Shown here: one piece after another, positions 43,293 to 52,939 of the stretch | Numbering within the stretch: position 1 is the stretch's first letter | How the letters are laid out: each line of letters opens with the position of its first letter | Assembly: GCA_046350375.1 (NCBI GenBank) | Contig: JAXMAO010000008.1 | Location: forward strand, 1-64,000 | Source: JAXMAO01 sp046350375 | GTDB lineage: Bacteria > Planctomycetota > Phycisphaerae > UBA1845 > UTPLA1 | Direction of reading: 5' to 3' | Length of the DNA stretch: 64,000 bases | The notes under the pieces: generated by a model | Seen by the model: only the letters and a program-made list of their open reading frames with translations | Database searches by the model: none | What the model was told of the DNA's origin: nothing | Position numbers and translations under genes: made by a program

Positions 43293-44068
43293 TCAGCATT
43301 TTGACGGTGAACTTTCACAGCGCCGCCGACGTGGCCGGGCTCGCGGCCGCGCTGGCGCCCGATCGTGCGGCCGCCGCGCTGGAGCTGATCGTCGTCAATC
43401 ACTCGCCGCGCGAGCCGCTGGCGCTGCCGCCCGACTGGGCCGGCGCGAGCCGCGTGATCGACCAGCAGAACCGCGGCTTTGCGGCCGGCATCAACGCGGC
43501 GGCGCGGGTCGCCCGCGGCGAGACGCTGGCGATCGTGAACCCGGACGTGCGGCTGGGCGTTGCCGCGCTGCAAGCGGCCGAGCGCTTCCTGGCCGATCAC
43601 CCGGACGTGGGCGTGGTCGCGCCGCGGCTGCTCTATCCGGACGGGCGGGTGCAGCCGTCGGTGCGGCGCTTCTACTCGTGGTCGACGGCGCTGTGGGCGC
43701 GCTCGCCGATGCGGATGGCGGGTTGGGAGCCGGCGTTCTTTCGCGACTACCTGCGGCCGGCGGTGTCCGAGACCGGGCCGAGCGACGTCGACTGGGCCAT
43801 GGGGGCGGCGCTGTTTCTGCGTCGGGCCGACTATCCGTCCGGCGAGATCTTCGACGAGCGGTTCTTCCTTTACTTCGAGGACGTGGACCTGTGCTATCGC
43901 GCCTGGCGGGCCGGCCGGCGCGTGGTTCACTGTCCGCACATCACCGCGGTGCACGCCCATCGCCGGCGCAGCGCCCGTCCGTTCGGCCGGCACGGCCGGT
44001 ATCACCTCACGAGCTGGCTGAAGTTCATGCTCAAGCACGGCGGGCTGCCGGGCCGGCCGGGCGGCTGA
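43289..44068 (+). CDS. family 2 glycosyltransferase (WbbL-like)
   Basis: The 259-residue protein, coupled to its neighbour by an ATGA overlap, has MISILTVNFHSAADVAG, ELIVVNHSP, NRGFAAGINAAARVARGE, TLAIVNPDVRLG (NPD, the sugar-nucleotide/metal site), VGVVAPRLLYPDGRVQPSVR and the MGAALFLRR .. FDERFFLYFEDVDLCYRAWRAG block. These are characteristic of rhamnosyl- and related glycosyltransferases of polysaccharide assembly. With the gene before it and the SGNH hydrolase after it, it points to a small exopolysaccharide or O-antigen-like module. Confidence 0.92.
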   Translation: MISILTVNFHSAADVAGLAAALAPDRAAAALELIVVNHSPREPLALPPDWAGASRVIDQQNRGFAAGINAAARVARGETLAIVNPDVRLGVAALQAAERFLADHPDVGVVAPRLLYPDGRVQPSVRRFYSWSTALWARSPMRMAGWEPAFFRDYLRPAVSETGPSDVDWAMGAALFLRRADYPSGEIFDERFFLYFEDVDLCYRAWRAGRRVVHCPHITAVHAHRRRSARPFGRHGRYHLTSWLKFMLKHGGLPGRPGG

Positions 44069-44129
44069 GCGGCGCGTGTCGCGGCGGGCGCGGCGCGGCT
44101 ATGCTGCGTCGTTCGTAAGGGGAAGCGGC

Positions 44130-45617
44130 ATGCTTTCGCGTCGGGCGCAGACCCTGGTGGCGGTGGGATTGCTGGCGGGCAACGTGGTCGCGTGGCTGAT
44201 TCCGTCCAACGTGCTGACGCTGGTGGCGCGCGAGCAGGCCGTGCTGCTGGGGCGCTACTCGCGCCCGCACCTGCTGTGGCTGATCACGGCGGGCGCGGCG
44301 ACACTCGTGGCGCTGCTGATGGGCTCCGCGGCCGACGCCCGCGCGCGGCGGCTGCGCGCGTTCAAGCTGGTGTCCGTCACGACGTTCGGCCTGCTGGCGT
44401 TTCTCGCGGCCGACGTGGCGCTGCGCTTCTTCACCCCGCTGCCCTACGTGCTCGACCGGGTCGCCTATCGCCGGCCGGCCAGCGCCGTCATCGAGACCAC
44501 CTACGACGACCGCCCCGCGCCGGGCTGCGTCTATCCGGCCGATCCGCCGGGGTTCGGGCGGGTCGTCTGCCGGCTGTCGACCGACCGCAACGGCTTCCGA
44601 AACGGCGCCGACCGGGCCGCGTGCGACGTGGTGGCGCTGGGCGATTCGTTCACCGAGGGTTCGCGCGTCACCGACGGCGACCCGTGGCCCGCGCGGCTGG
44701 AGCGCGAGCTGTCGCGGAGCGTGGTGAATCTCGGCGTGTCGGGCTATTCGCCGCAGCACTGCGCCGCCGCCTGGGCCGACTTCGGTGCGGCGCTGCACCC
44801 GCGCGACGTGGTGCTGCTGCTCTACGAAGGCAACGATTTCCGCGCGGTCGACGCCGACGTCCGTAAGACGGTCAGCCTCAAGAAAATCATCCGCACGTCG
44901 CCGATCCTCGCCGGGCTCGAGCGGCTGCTGGTCGACCGGCTCGGGGCGATCAACCGCGGCGCGGCCGCGCGGCGACTCGATCTGCTGAGCTGGATGCCGA
45001 TCGCGCTGCCCGCGTCCGGCGGCGTCAGCTACTACGCCTTCGCGCCCAAGCAACTGCTCGACCTCTACGGCCGGGCGACCGGCTTCGAACAGAGCCGCGA
45101 GTGGCAGGTGGCCCGGCAGACGCTGGGCGAGCTGCACGACGCGTGCGCCAGAAGCGGCGCGCGGCTGACGATCGCCTATGCGCCGGTCAAGGCGCGCGTC
45201 ATCGTCCCGCTGGTGGCCGATCAACTGCCCGGCGAGAAAGTCCGCGCGTTTCTGTCGTTGCGATCGCGCCGTCTGCTGCCGCCCGCCACGGAGCTGATGG
45301 CCGACTTGCTGGCCGGGCTTGACCGCACCGAGGCGGTGGTGCGCGACTGGTGCGCCGCGCAGCGCGTGGAGTTCGTCAGCCTGACCCAGCCGCTGCGGCG
45401 CGCGGCCGCCGCCGGCCGGCAGACCTACTACACCTACGACCAGCACTGGACGCCGATCGGGCACGCCGTCGCTGCCGAGACGATCGCCGCGGCGCTGCGC
45501 GAGGTCGGCTCGGGCGGCACGATGGCGCGGCGTGCCGCGGCGGACGAGGGCCCGCCCGGCGCGTCGAGCCGGCCGGCGGCCGATTCTGGACAGGCGGCGC
45601 CGCGGGGCGGATCATAG
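44130..45617 (+). CDS. membrane-anchored SGNH/GDSL-type hydrolase
   Basis: The ATG at 44130 follows a strong AAGGGGAAG SD. About three hydrophobic segments come first (LVAVGLLAGNVVAWLIP, LLWLITAGAATLVALL, VTTFGLLAFLAADVALRFF). The rest is an extracytoplasmic SGNH-type fold: block I VVALGDSFTEGS (Ser nucleophile), GVSGYSPQHC, LLYEGNDF, and the C-terminal block V YDQHWTPIGHAVAA (Asp and His). The layout resembles AlgX/AlgJ and other polysaccharide O-acetyltransferase-like proteins. Directly after two glycosyltransferases, it may modify the same glycan by acetylation or deacetylation. The last 35 residues are low-complexity. Confidence 0.8.
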   Translation: MLSRRAQTLVAVGLLAGNVVAWLIPSNVLTLVAREQAVLLGRYSRPHLLWLITAGAATLVALLMGSAADARARRLRAFKLVSVTTFGLLAFLAADVALRFFTPLPYVLDRVAYRRPASAVIETTYDDRPAPGCVYPADPPGFGRVVCRLSTDRNGFRNGADRAACDVVALGDSFTEGSRVTDGDPWPARLERELSRSVVNLGVSGYSPQHCAAAWADFGAALHPRDVVLLLYEGNDFRAVDADVRKTVSLKKIIRTSPILAGLERLLVDRLGAINRGAAARRLDLLSWMPIALPASGGVSYYAFAPKQLLDLYGRATGFEQSREWQVARQTLGELHDACARSGARLTIAYAPVKARVIVPLVADQLPGEKVRAFLSLRSRRLLPPATELMADLLAGLDRTEAVVRDWCAAQRVEFVSLTQPLRRAAAAGRQTYYTYDQHWTPIGHAVAAETIAAALREVGSGGTMARRAAADEGPPGASSRPAADSGQAAPRGGS

Positions 45618-45695
45618 GATTTGCAGATTCGAGCGCTGCGCCGCGCGTCAGCGCCGGGCGCAGGCGGGCGCCGCGCTCGCGGGAGGGCACCAGCG

Positions 45696-46982
45696 ATGGC
45701 CGACATCTACCCGTTCCGGGCGATTCGCTACTCGCAGCGCGAGCTGAGCAGGCTCGTGGCGCCGCCGTACGACATTCTCGACGAGCCGGACAAGCGCGCC
45801 CTGCTGGCGAAAGATGCGCACAACATCGTGGCCGTAGACCTGCCGCACACGCCGCCCAAGGAGGCCGGCCCCGACTCGGTCTACGCCGCCGCGGCCGCGA
45901 CGCTGGCCGGCTGGCAGCAGGACGGCACGCTGCGTCAGGACGCCGCGCCGGCGATCTACGCTTATCACCAGCATTTCAAGGTGGACGGCGTCGAGCGCGT
46001 GCGGCGGAAATTCTTCGCGCGGCTGCACCTGGAGGAGTTCGGCGCGGGCAAGGTCTTTCCGCACGAGCAGACGTTCGGCGGGCCGAAGGAGGATCGGCTG
46101 AGGCTGACCCGCGCCACGCGCTGCAACCTGTCGCCGATCTTCGGGCTGTACACCGATCCGCCCGGCGCGGTGGCCGAGGCGCTGGCCGCGGTGACCACAC
46201 GTCAGCCCGACGCCAGCGCCGTCGCCGACGGCGTCGACAACCGGCTGTGGGTGGTCGCCGATCCGGCGGTCATCGAGCGCGTTCGCGGGCTGCTGGCCGA
46301 CAAGGCGATCTTCATCGCCGACGGCCATCATCGCTACGGCACGGCGCTCAACTACCGCCGCGAGCTGATCCAGCATCATCGCACGCTGCCGGCGACTCAT
46401 CCGGCGAATTCGGTACTGTGCGTTTTCTGCGCGATGGAAGACCCCGGGGCGATCATCCTGCCGACCCATCGCGTGCTGGTCGATCTGCCGGGGCTCGGCG
46501 AGCGCCTCGGCGACGCGCTGTCCGAGCGCTTCAGCATGACCGCGTCGGCGGCCACCGACGGGGCGGCGTTCGTCGCCGAGCTGGCGCGCGGCGGACCGCA
46601 GGCGATCGGACTCTTCAGCGGCGCGACCGGCAGGTTCGCGCTGCTGCGGCCGAAGCAGGCCGACTGTCTGGCCGAGCTGGAGCCGCATCGGGCCGCCGCG
46701 TGGCGCGGGCTTTCGTACGCCATCCTGCATCGGGCGATCATCGACGAGGTCATCACGCCGCGGCTGGCGGGCGGAAAGCCGCCGACGATTCACTACGTCA
46801 AGCCGCTGCCGGACACGCTGGCCGAGGCGCGGCAGTCGCGCGGCGCGGCGTTCATCATGCAGGCCTGCACGATGGGCGAGCTGCGGGCCGTCTGCACCGC
46901 GGGCGAGCTGATGCCGCAGAAGACGACTTACTTTTTCCCGAAGCTGGCGACCGGCATGGTCCTCAGTCCGCTCCACGACTGA
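45696..46982 (+). CDS. DUF1015 family protein
   Basis: The ATG at 45696 with GGGAGGG SD gives the family start MADIYPFRAIRYSQ. Further DUF1015 markers: LVAPPYDILDEPDKRALL, HNIVAVDLP, PAIYAYHQHF, RRKFFARLHLEEFGAGKVFPHEQTF, FIADGHHRYGTALNYR, MEDPGAIILPTHRVL and the C-terminal MPQKTTYFFPKLATGMVL. The DGHHR segment and the H-E-x-T motif look like a metal or phosphate site. The protein is soluble and cytoplasmic. Family function is not established. It lies between the glycan genes and the hemoglobin and is not obviously linked to either. Confidence 0.92.
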   Translation: MADIYPFRAIRYSQRELSRLVAPPYDILDEPDKRALLAKDAHNIVAVDLPHTPPKEAGPDSVYAAAAATLAGWQQDGTLRQDAAPAIYAYHQHFKVDGVERVRRKFFARLHLEEFGAGKVFPHEQTFGGPKEDRLRLTRATRCNLSPIFGLYTDPPGAVAEALAAVTTRQPDASAVADGVDNRLWVVADPAVIERVRGLLADKAIFIADGHHRYGTALNYRRELIQHHRTLPATHPANSVLCVFCAMEDPGAIILPTHRVLVDLPGLGERLGDALSERFSMTASAATDGAAFVAELARGGPQAIGLFSGATGRFALLRPKQADCLAELEPHRAAAWRGLSYAILHRAIIDEVITPRLAGGKPPTIHYVKPLPDTLAEARQSRGAAFIMQACTMGELRAVCTAGELMPQKTTYFFPKLATGMVLSPLHD

Positions 46983-47144
46983 GCCGCCGCCGGGCGATAA
47001 CTCCCGCGCGATGCGACGCCGCGCGCCGCGCCTATCGGACGGGCGCGGCGGATGATCCGCATCCGGACGCGAGCCGATGTTCCCGTAGCGGGCGCGCGAG
47101 GCTTCCGCATCGCGGAGTCGCGCCCGACGCTGGGGGACGTCATC

Positions 47145-47528
47145 ATGCAATCGCTCTACGACCGCATCGGCGGCGAGGCGGCGGTGTCGGCGGCGGTCGA
47201 GCTGTTCTACAAGAAGGTGCTGGCCGACAATCGCATCCGCCACTTCTTCGACGGCATCGACATGGCGCGGCAGCGCGCCAAGCAGCGCGCGTTTCTGTCG
47301 ATGGTCTTCGGCGGGCCGCGGCAGTACAACGGTCGCTCGATGCGGCATGCCCATCGCGCGCTGGTTGAGCGCGGGCTGAACGACGGGCACTTCGACGCGG
47401 TGATGGAAGACCTGGGCGCCACGCTGACCGAGCTGAAGGTGCCGGCCGAGCTGATCGCCGAGGCCGCGGCGATTGCCGAGTCGGTTCGCGATGATGTGCT
47501 GAATCGAAGCCCGGCCGGCGCGCGGTAG
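47145..47528 (+). CDS. truncated hemoglobin, group I
   Basis: The ATG at 47145 has a GGGGGA SD and begins MQSLYDRIGGEAAVSAAV, the usual group I start; the ATG at 47052 adds 31 residues without homology. The 2-on-2 globin features are present: FYKKVLADNRIRHFF with Tyr at the B10 position (Y22), the glycine motif FGGPRQY, and the proximal heme ligand His70 in MRHAHRAL. At 127 residues it has the normal length. Such proteins bind O2 or NO and are often used in NO detoxification. No other nitrosative-stress gene is adjacent. Confidence 0.93.
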   Translation: MQSLYDRIGGEAAVSAAVELFYKKVLADNRIRHFFDGIDMARQRAKQRAFLSMVFGGPRQYNGRSMRHAHRALVERGLNDGHFDAVMEDLGATLTELKVPAELIAEAAAIAESVRDDVLNRSPAGAR

Positions 47529-47578
47529 CCGCGTCCATCCCGGAGACGTGACATCGACGGCTCAGCACGGCGCCCGCG

Positions 47579-48949
47579 CTAGGGCGGCGGCGGGGCGGCC
47601 AGCATGGCCTCGATCACGTTGCGGAACATCTTGCGGATGACCAGGTAGTCGGTCGCCCCGGTCTGGAATCCACCGACAAACGTCTGGCAGCCGGACGCGA
47701 AGACCTTGCCGCCTTTTCCGTTCGGGAAGCCATAGGCCGGCGAGTCTTCGTAGTAAGTGCATAGCGCGGTCGCGGGGATGTGCACCGGCGTCGTGAACGG
47801 CAACGGACTGGCGAGCTCGGCCGCCAGCAGCACGTCGAGCACCGGGGGCGACGCCCGGCCGACCGTGTCGCACTCGCCACCCGCCAGGTTGAAGCCCAGC
47901 GACTGGCCGTCCTGCACGCCGGTGCCGGCGAAGATCCAGTGCGACGCGTCGCGCACCACCATGTTGGTGCTGAACATCGAGCCGGACGCACGGTCGTAGG
48001 CGACGCCTTGCAGCGCCTCGCCGGGCCGGTTGACCAGCGCGGCATACCAGTTGGTGGTCAGCAGGCCGTTGTCGACGCCGTAAACGGGGTCGTTCGGCAC
48101 GGCCGACTGCTTGTAGCCGACCATGAGCGTGTCGTCGTTCTCGTAGCGTACCTGCCACCACAGGTCGTTGGCGGAGAGGAAGCAGAGGTGGCCGCCGCGA
48201 GCGTGGTGGGCGGAGATGGCGGTGTAGAACTGGCTGGTGTTGTACTCCATGTGGTCGCTGAAGACGATGATGTCGTAGTTCTGCAGGATGGCCGGGTTCG
48301 CGTGGATGTCGCGCTCGGTGAGATACTCGACTGCGAATCCTTCCTCTTCGAGCTGAATGTGCGCCAGGCGCGTGCTCGACGAGCCCTTGCCGCGCCCGTT
48401 CTCCTGAATCATCGGCCGCAGGAAACTCACCTTCGGCTGCGGCGGACCGATGTAGAGGCTTGCCCCGCCCCAATAGTTGTAGGCGTTGCGCGTGTTGTAT
48501 TCCATGCAGAACGCCAGGCGCGACGTCGCCCCGGGCACGGCCGCGCGCACCGCGATCGGCCAGTCGCGAAACCCGCCGTCGCTGTCGGTGAAGCGAACGT
48601 AGTAGCTGCCGGTGGGCCAGGCGCCCACGAGGCGCGTTGCCGTGACCACCCAGGTTGCCCCCAGCCAGCCTTGTGCCTGCGTGCTCTGCAGCGAGCCGGG
48701 CAGACCGGTCAGGCTGTCGATCAGCACCGGCGTGGTCTGGTCGCGGTAGATGTCGATGCGATAGCTCGACGCATCGGTCGAGACGCGGAACTCGATCGTC
48801 TCGCCGGGGGCGTAGCTCTGCCGCGAGGTGTAGCCTTCGATGTAGACGCCCCGCGCCGGCAGCGCCAGGCCGAGCGACAGCAGCAGCGCGCCCGCCGCTG
48901 CGCGGCGCCGCACCGGCCTGCCGAGTTCGCTAGTTTCCGTAGAACGCAT
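47579..48949 (-). CDS. secreted protein with DMFase-beta-like C-terminal domain
   Basis: The signal peptide (RAAAGALLLSLGLALPARG) follows either ATG 48949 or GTG 48913. The ATG would overlap the previous gene by 20 bases. The N-terminal region is an Ig-like beta domain (YIEGYTSRQSYAPGETIEFRVST, WPTGSYYVRFTD). The rest resembles the C-terminal domain of N,N-dimethylformamidase large subunits: EYNTRNAYNYWGGASLYIG, DIIVFSDHMEY, HARGGHLCFLSANDLWWQVR and HWIFAGTGVQDGQSLG. The protein is exported. Amidase activity is not assured; many secreted relatives are uncharacterised. It is downstream of the FG-GAP gene in the same direction. Confidence 0.7.
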   Translation of the reverse strand: MRSTETSELGRPVRRRAAAGALLLSLGLALPARGVYIEGYTSRQSYAPGETIEFRVSTDASSYRIDIYRDQTTPVLIDSLTGLPGSLQSTQAQGWLGATWVVTATRLVGAWPTGSYYVRFTDSDGGFRDWPIAVRAAVPGATSRLAFCMEYNTRNAYNYWGGASLYIGPPQPKVSFLRPMIQENGRGKGSSSTRLAHIQLEEEGFAVEYLTERDIHANPAILQNYDIIVFSDHMEYNTSQFYTAISAHHARGGHLCFLSANDLWWQVRYENDDTLMVGYKQSAVPNDPVYGVDNGLLTTNWYAALVNRPGEALQGVAYDRASGSMFSTNMVVRDASHWIFAGTGVQDGQSLGFNLAGGECDTVGRASPPVLDVLLAAELASPLPFTTPVHIPATALCTYYEDSPAYGFPNGKGGKVFASGCQTFVGGFQTGATDYLVIRKMFRNVIEAMLAAPPPP

Positions 48950-51479
48950 TGACGAATACCTGCACGTCGCGCCCGTTCAGGGCGCCGTCGCCCGACAGAT
49001 CGCTCGTCACCACGTGGCACGGCGCCAGCGGCTTGCCCACCAGGGCCGATACAAACAGGAACAAGTCCGTCGCGTCCTGCACGCCGTTCATGTCGATGTC
49101 GGCGCGTGGCAGGGCGTCGATGGTGAATCCGCCGCTTGGCAGGGCGCTCATCGGCACACCCGTCGCCAGGGTGAACGTCGCGCCATTGAACGTGTAGGAC
49201 ACGTCCACGGGCGTGGCCGGGTTCGAACCGTTGCGCGGGATAATCGTGGCGCGATAGCGCCCCGGCACCTGGCCGACGATGTCGGTACCACAGTCGGTCC
49301 GCCCGTCCGAGTTCAGATCGCGGTTGTAGTAGATGCTTCCCGGGATGCCGTTGCCGTTCCCGGTTGTCCGCCGCCCGGCTGGGTCGGTGACGGTCAACAC
49401 GGCGTCGCTCTGCGAGTGACTGCTGCCGCCCGGACCGACCAGGACCGTGATCGAGAGCACCAGCGGCCGGCAGGGCGCCCCGACCGGCCAGAGCGCCTGC
49501 AACTGCAGGCCGTCGGCGGCGTCGACGTCGCCGTCGGCATCGAGGTCGGCATTGGCACAGGCCGCGCCGGCCGAGCCGCCCGGCCCGCCGGAAGACTGCA
49601 CGCACGACTGCATCGGCGCGACATCGCCGGACTCGATCTGGCCGGAGTGGTTCAGGTCGCCGAGCTGATCGCACGGGTCGCCGAAACCGTCGCCGTCCGA
49701 GTCCGCCTGGGTCGGGTTGGGCACGGTCGGACAGTTGTCGCACAAGTCGCCACGACCATCGCCGTCGCCATCGGCCTGGTTGGCATTGGCGACGGTCGGG
49801 CAGTTGTCGCACAGGTCGCCGTGGCCGTCGCCGTCGCTATCGAGCTGGTCGGGGTTCGACTGCGCGGGGCAGTTGTCGCACGCGTCGCCGGCGCCGTCGT
49901 TGTCGGAATCGGCCTGTGCCGGGTTGGCGACGCCGGGGCAGTTGTCTGTCGGGCAGGTCGTCGGGGCGAAGCCGGGGCTGGCGAAGCCGTCGTGGTCGGG
50001 GTCGGTGCAGGTGTCGCAGGCGTCGCCGACGCCGTCCGAATCGAGGTCCGACTGCGTCGGGTTGGCGACGGTCGGGCAGTTGTCGAGCACGCGGCCGTCG
50101 CGGTCTGGGTCGGAATCGACAATGGTCAGCCGCCCGGCGTTGCGGGGGCAGCGCAGGTTCTCCAGGTAGGCGGCCGATCGCGGCGTCGGGCAGGCCGTCG
50201 CCGTTCACATCTGCCAGGCCGGCGACGCTCGAACCGAAATACCGGCAGCTTCCGGCTGTGGCGAGCCGAACAGAAAAGCAGCCGCACCCGGCCAGGCCAG
50301 GTAGAATACGCCCGGCCAGACGGGATGGGCGCGTCGTCCGGGTCTTCGCGCGGCGCGCCGACGACCAGGTCGCCGCGACCGTCGCCGTCGAGATCGCCGA
50401 TGCCGCTGATAGCCGCGCCAAACTCACCGTCGTACTCGCCATGCGGCGGGTCGATCATGTAGAGCCGGGCCGCCGACACCGACGCGAAGACATGCACGCG
50501 CCCGGCGTTGACCGGCGGGCCGTTGCCGATCTGAAGGTTCAGCGAGCCGACCGCCAGATCGGGCCGGCCGTCGCCGCTCAGGTCGGGCACGGTCGCGAGC
50601 GATCGGCCGAAGTGAATCTCGCACGCCTCACAGTAGGCCTGGAGCGTCGCCAGCGATCCGCCGCTGACGCCGGAGAAGACATAGACACGTCCGGTGATCG
50701 GCCAATTCACAGTGGGGCCGTCCTGCGGGGCACCGATGGCTACGTCTCCGCGGCCGTCGTTATTGCCGTCGAAGTCGATCAGCCCGGCGGCGGCATGGCC
50801 GAAGACCAGCCGTGCAGCGCCCGGCGTGGGTGGACGAAGGTGCCGGCAACCGCCGGTCGCGCTGGAGAAGAGATAGGCCGGCCGTCGGCCGGACCGGCCA
50901 GGAGGTCTTCGTGTTCGGCGCTGACCAGCGGACGCCTGGCCGTCGCCATCGACATCGGTCACGCCGGCGACCGCCAGGCCGCCGCCGGTCTGCCGTTAGG
51001 CAACGCCAGGCTGCGCTGCAACGCGGTAACGCCGAGAAGTGCACCGTCCGGAGCGGGAGACGCCGCCGGTCGGCGTTTCGTTGTAGGCGCCGACGGCACG
51101 GTCGTTTACGCCGTCGCCGTCGACATCGAGGCCGCCACGGCACGGCCGAACTGCCCGAGCGGCTGGGCGGCGCTGAGCAGCAGCTCGGTCATGAGCAGCG
51201 ATCCGTTGACGCCGAGAGGATGTAGGCGCGGCCGGCGTAGTCGGCGCCGCTTCCGGCCTGCTCGTTGGGCGCGCCGACCAGCATGTCGCCGCGGTTGTCG
51301 CCGGTGACATCGTCGAGGGCCGCCAGCGCGCGCGCGAAGAACCCGGCCGCCTGCTCGTTGGGCGACGGCACGGAAATCGTCTGCGCCGCGGCGGCGGAGG
51401 CGACCCACAGGCCGACCGCCACCCGCAGCCACGCGGCAGATCGCATCGCGGGCATTGCTTCTTTCCGCACCTTCGTCAC
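48930..51479 (-). pseudogene. FG-GAP / thrombospondin-3 / dockerin surface protein, multiply frameshifted
   Basis: A signal peptide (AWLRVAVGLWVASAAAAQT, start near 51446-51479) precedes FG-GAP (integrin-alpha type) repeats such as LDDVTGDNRGDMLVGAPNE, LDVDGDGVNDRAVGAY, LIDFDGNNDGRGDVAIGAPQ, GIGDLDGDGRGDLVVGAPRE and LADVNGDGLPDAAIGR. Then come about six thrombospondin type 3 calcium repeats (DNCPTVANPTQSDLDSDGVG type, 49650-50090), and the C-terminus has two dockerin-like EF-hand pairs (GDLNHSGQIESGDVAP, DIDMNGVQDATDLFLF, SDLSGDGALNGRDVQVF). Blades fall in different frames; at least five changes lie between 51210 and 50100, most densely in 50800-51210. The TSP3-dockerin part (48930-50090) is intact. 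Exported, calcium-binding surface protein if whole. Confidence 0.7.
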
Positions 51480-51523
51480 GCCACCCGATTGCCGGAACGG
51501 CCCGAGCCATCCGGCCGGAAATA

Positions 51524-52669
51524 TCAGTCGCTCAGAGACTGCGCCAGCGGCCGCGCCTTGAGCGCCAGCATGCGATCCAGCGCGATGCGCGCCAGGGCGC
51601 GCGTCTCGGGATCGACCCGCACCACGTTGACCGCCTGGCCCTCAACCAGGTTGTCCAACGCCCACAGCAGGTGCCTCAGATCGATCCGATACATCGTCGT
51701 GCACAAACACTGAATGCCGGCCAGCGATCGAACCGCGATGCGGTCCTTCAGCCGCTCGGCCAGGCGATGCACCAGGTGCACCTCGGTCCCCACGGCCCAG
51801 CGGCTGCCGGGCGCGGCGGACTCCAAAGTATTGATAATGTATTCGGTGCTGCCGACCTCATCGGCGAGGCGCACCACGTCCACGGCACATTCGGGGTGGA
51901 CGAGTATTCGGCATCCGGGGTCGGCTTTTCGGATGATCTCAACGTGTTTTACACTAAATAGCTGGTGAACGCTACAGTGTCCTTTCCACATTATGAATTT
52001 CGCGTCGGCAATCTGCTGTGCCGCAAGTCCGCCCTGCGGCTGATGCGGGTCCCAGACCACCATCGATTCCAGCGGCCAACCCATGGCGTCGGCCGTGTTT
52101 CGGCCCAGGTGCTGGTCGGGCAGGAACATGACTTTGCGGTTGGGATCGGGCTGGTTCGGCCGCCCCCCCGCCAGCGCCCACTCCAAGACGCTGCGCGCGT
52201 TGGACGACGTACAGCACGCCCCGTCGTGACCACCCACAAACGCCTTGACGGCGGCGGATGAATTCACGTAGGTGATCGGCACCACCGTGGCGGGGGTGAC
52301 AGCGGCAATCTCGTCCCACGCCTGCTCGACCTGCTCGATCGCCGCCATGTCGGCCATGCTGCATCCGGCCGAAAGGTCGGGCAGGATGACGGTGACGCAT
52401 TCGTCGGTCAGGATGTCGGCGGACTCGGCCATGAAGTGCACGCCGCAGAACACGACGTACTCCGCATCTTTTTGTGCAGCAGCGAGTTGTGAAAGTTTCA
52501 GGCTGTCGCCGGTGAAATCGGCGAATTGGACGACGTCGTCTTGCTGGTAGTGGTGTCCGAGGATCACGATCCGCTTGCCGAGCGCGGTCTTGCGGGCACG
52601 AATCGCCGTAACCATCTCATCTGGCGTGAGTTTGGCGTATTTCGGCGGCAGAGGGGGTTGAAAGAGCAT
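51524..52669 (-). CDS. nadA: quinolinate synthase NadA
   Basis: NadA condenses iminoaspartate with dihydroxyacetone phosphate to give quinolinate for NAD synthesis. The protein of 381 residues has LGHHYQQDDVVQFADFTGDSL (35-55), the first cluster ligand in VFCGVHFMAES (Cys75), LPDLSAGCSMAD, VTYVNSSAAVKA, CTSSNARSVLEWAL, FLPDQHLGRNTA, VHPECAVDVV (second ligand) and QCLCTTMYRI (third). It is somewhat longer than the 300-350 typical, with a LAGGRPNQPDPNRK insert. The start at 52669 fits the family; no clear SD precedes it. NadB and NadC are not in the window. Confidence 0.95.
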   Translation of the reverse strand: MLFQPPLPPKYAKLTPDEMVTAIRARKTALGKRIVILGHHYQQDDVVQFADFTGDSLKLSQLAAAQKDAEYVVFCGVHFMAESADILTDECVTVILPDLSAGCSMADMAAIEQVEQAWDEIAAVTPATVVPITYVNSSAAVKAFVGGHDGACCTSSNARSVLEWALAGGRPNQPDPNRKVMFLPDQHLGRNTADAMGWPLESMVVWDPHQPQGGLAAQQIADAKFIMWKGHCSVHQLFSVKHVEIIRKADPGCRILVHPECAVDVVRLADEVGSTEYIINTLESAAPGSRWAVGTEVHLVHRLAERLKDRIAVRSLAGIQCLCTTMYRIDLRHLLWALDNLVEGQAVNVVRVDPETRALARIALDRMLALKARPLAQSLSD

Positions 52670-52867
52670 TGATACATTATGGTCGCACCGAGCGGCCGGA
52701 CAACGCGGAAAGTGGAGATGGCGCGGCAATCTGCTGCGCGCGTTGACGGACTGAATGGGGGGCAGGTCCGCGATGTGAGAAACCGGGGCACGCCGCACTG
52801 TGCGTCAGTCATAACTGCATAAAGGCAAGTTAATTATGTCTGTCAGTTGAAATTGGGGAGGTTTTCG

Positions 52868-52897
52868 TTGCCGGCTGAAAACGTGGATCGATATAAT
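52868..52897 (+). promoter_or_regulatory. candidate promoter for the 52940 gene
   Basis: TTGCCG (52868-52873) and a perfect TATAAT (52892-52897) are 18 bases apart. The -10 lies 43 bases before ATG 52940, which supports that start over ATG 52847. Confidence 0.55.
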
Positions 52898-52939
52898 CGA
52901 GCCGTGGCCCCCGCCGCGGGCCGGGAATCGAGGCACGGA

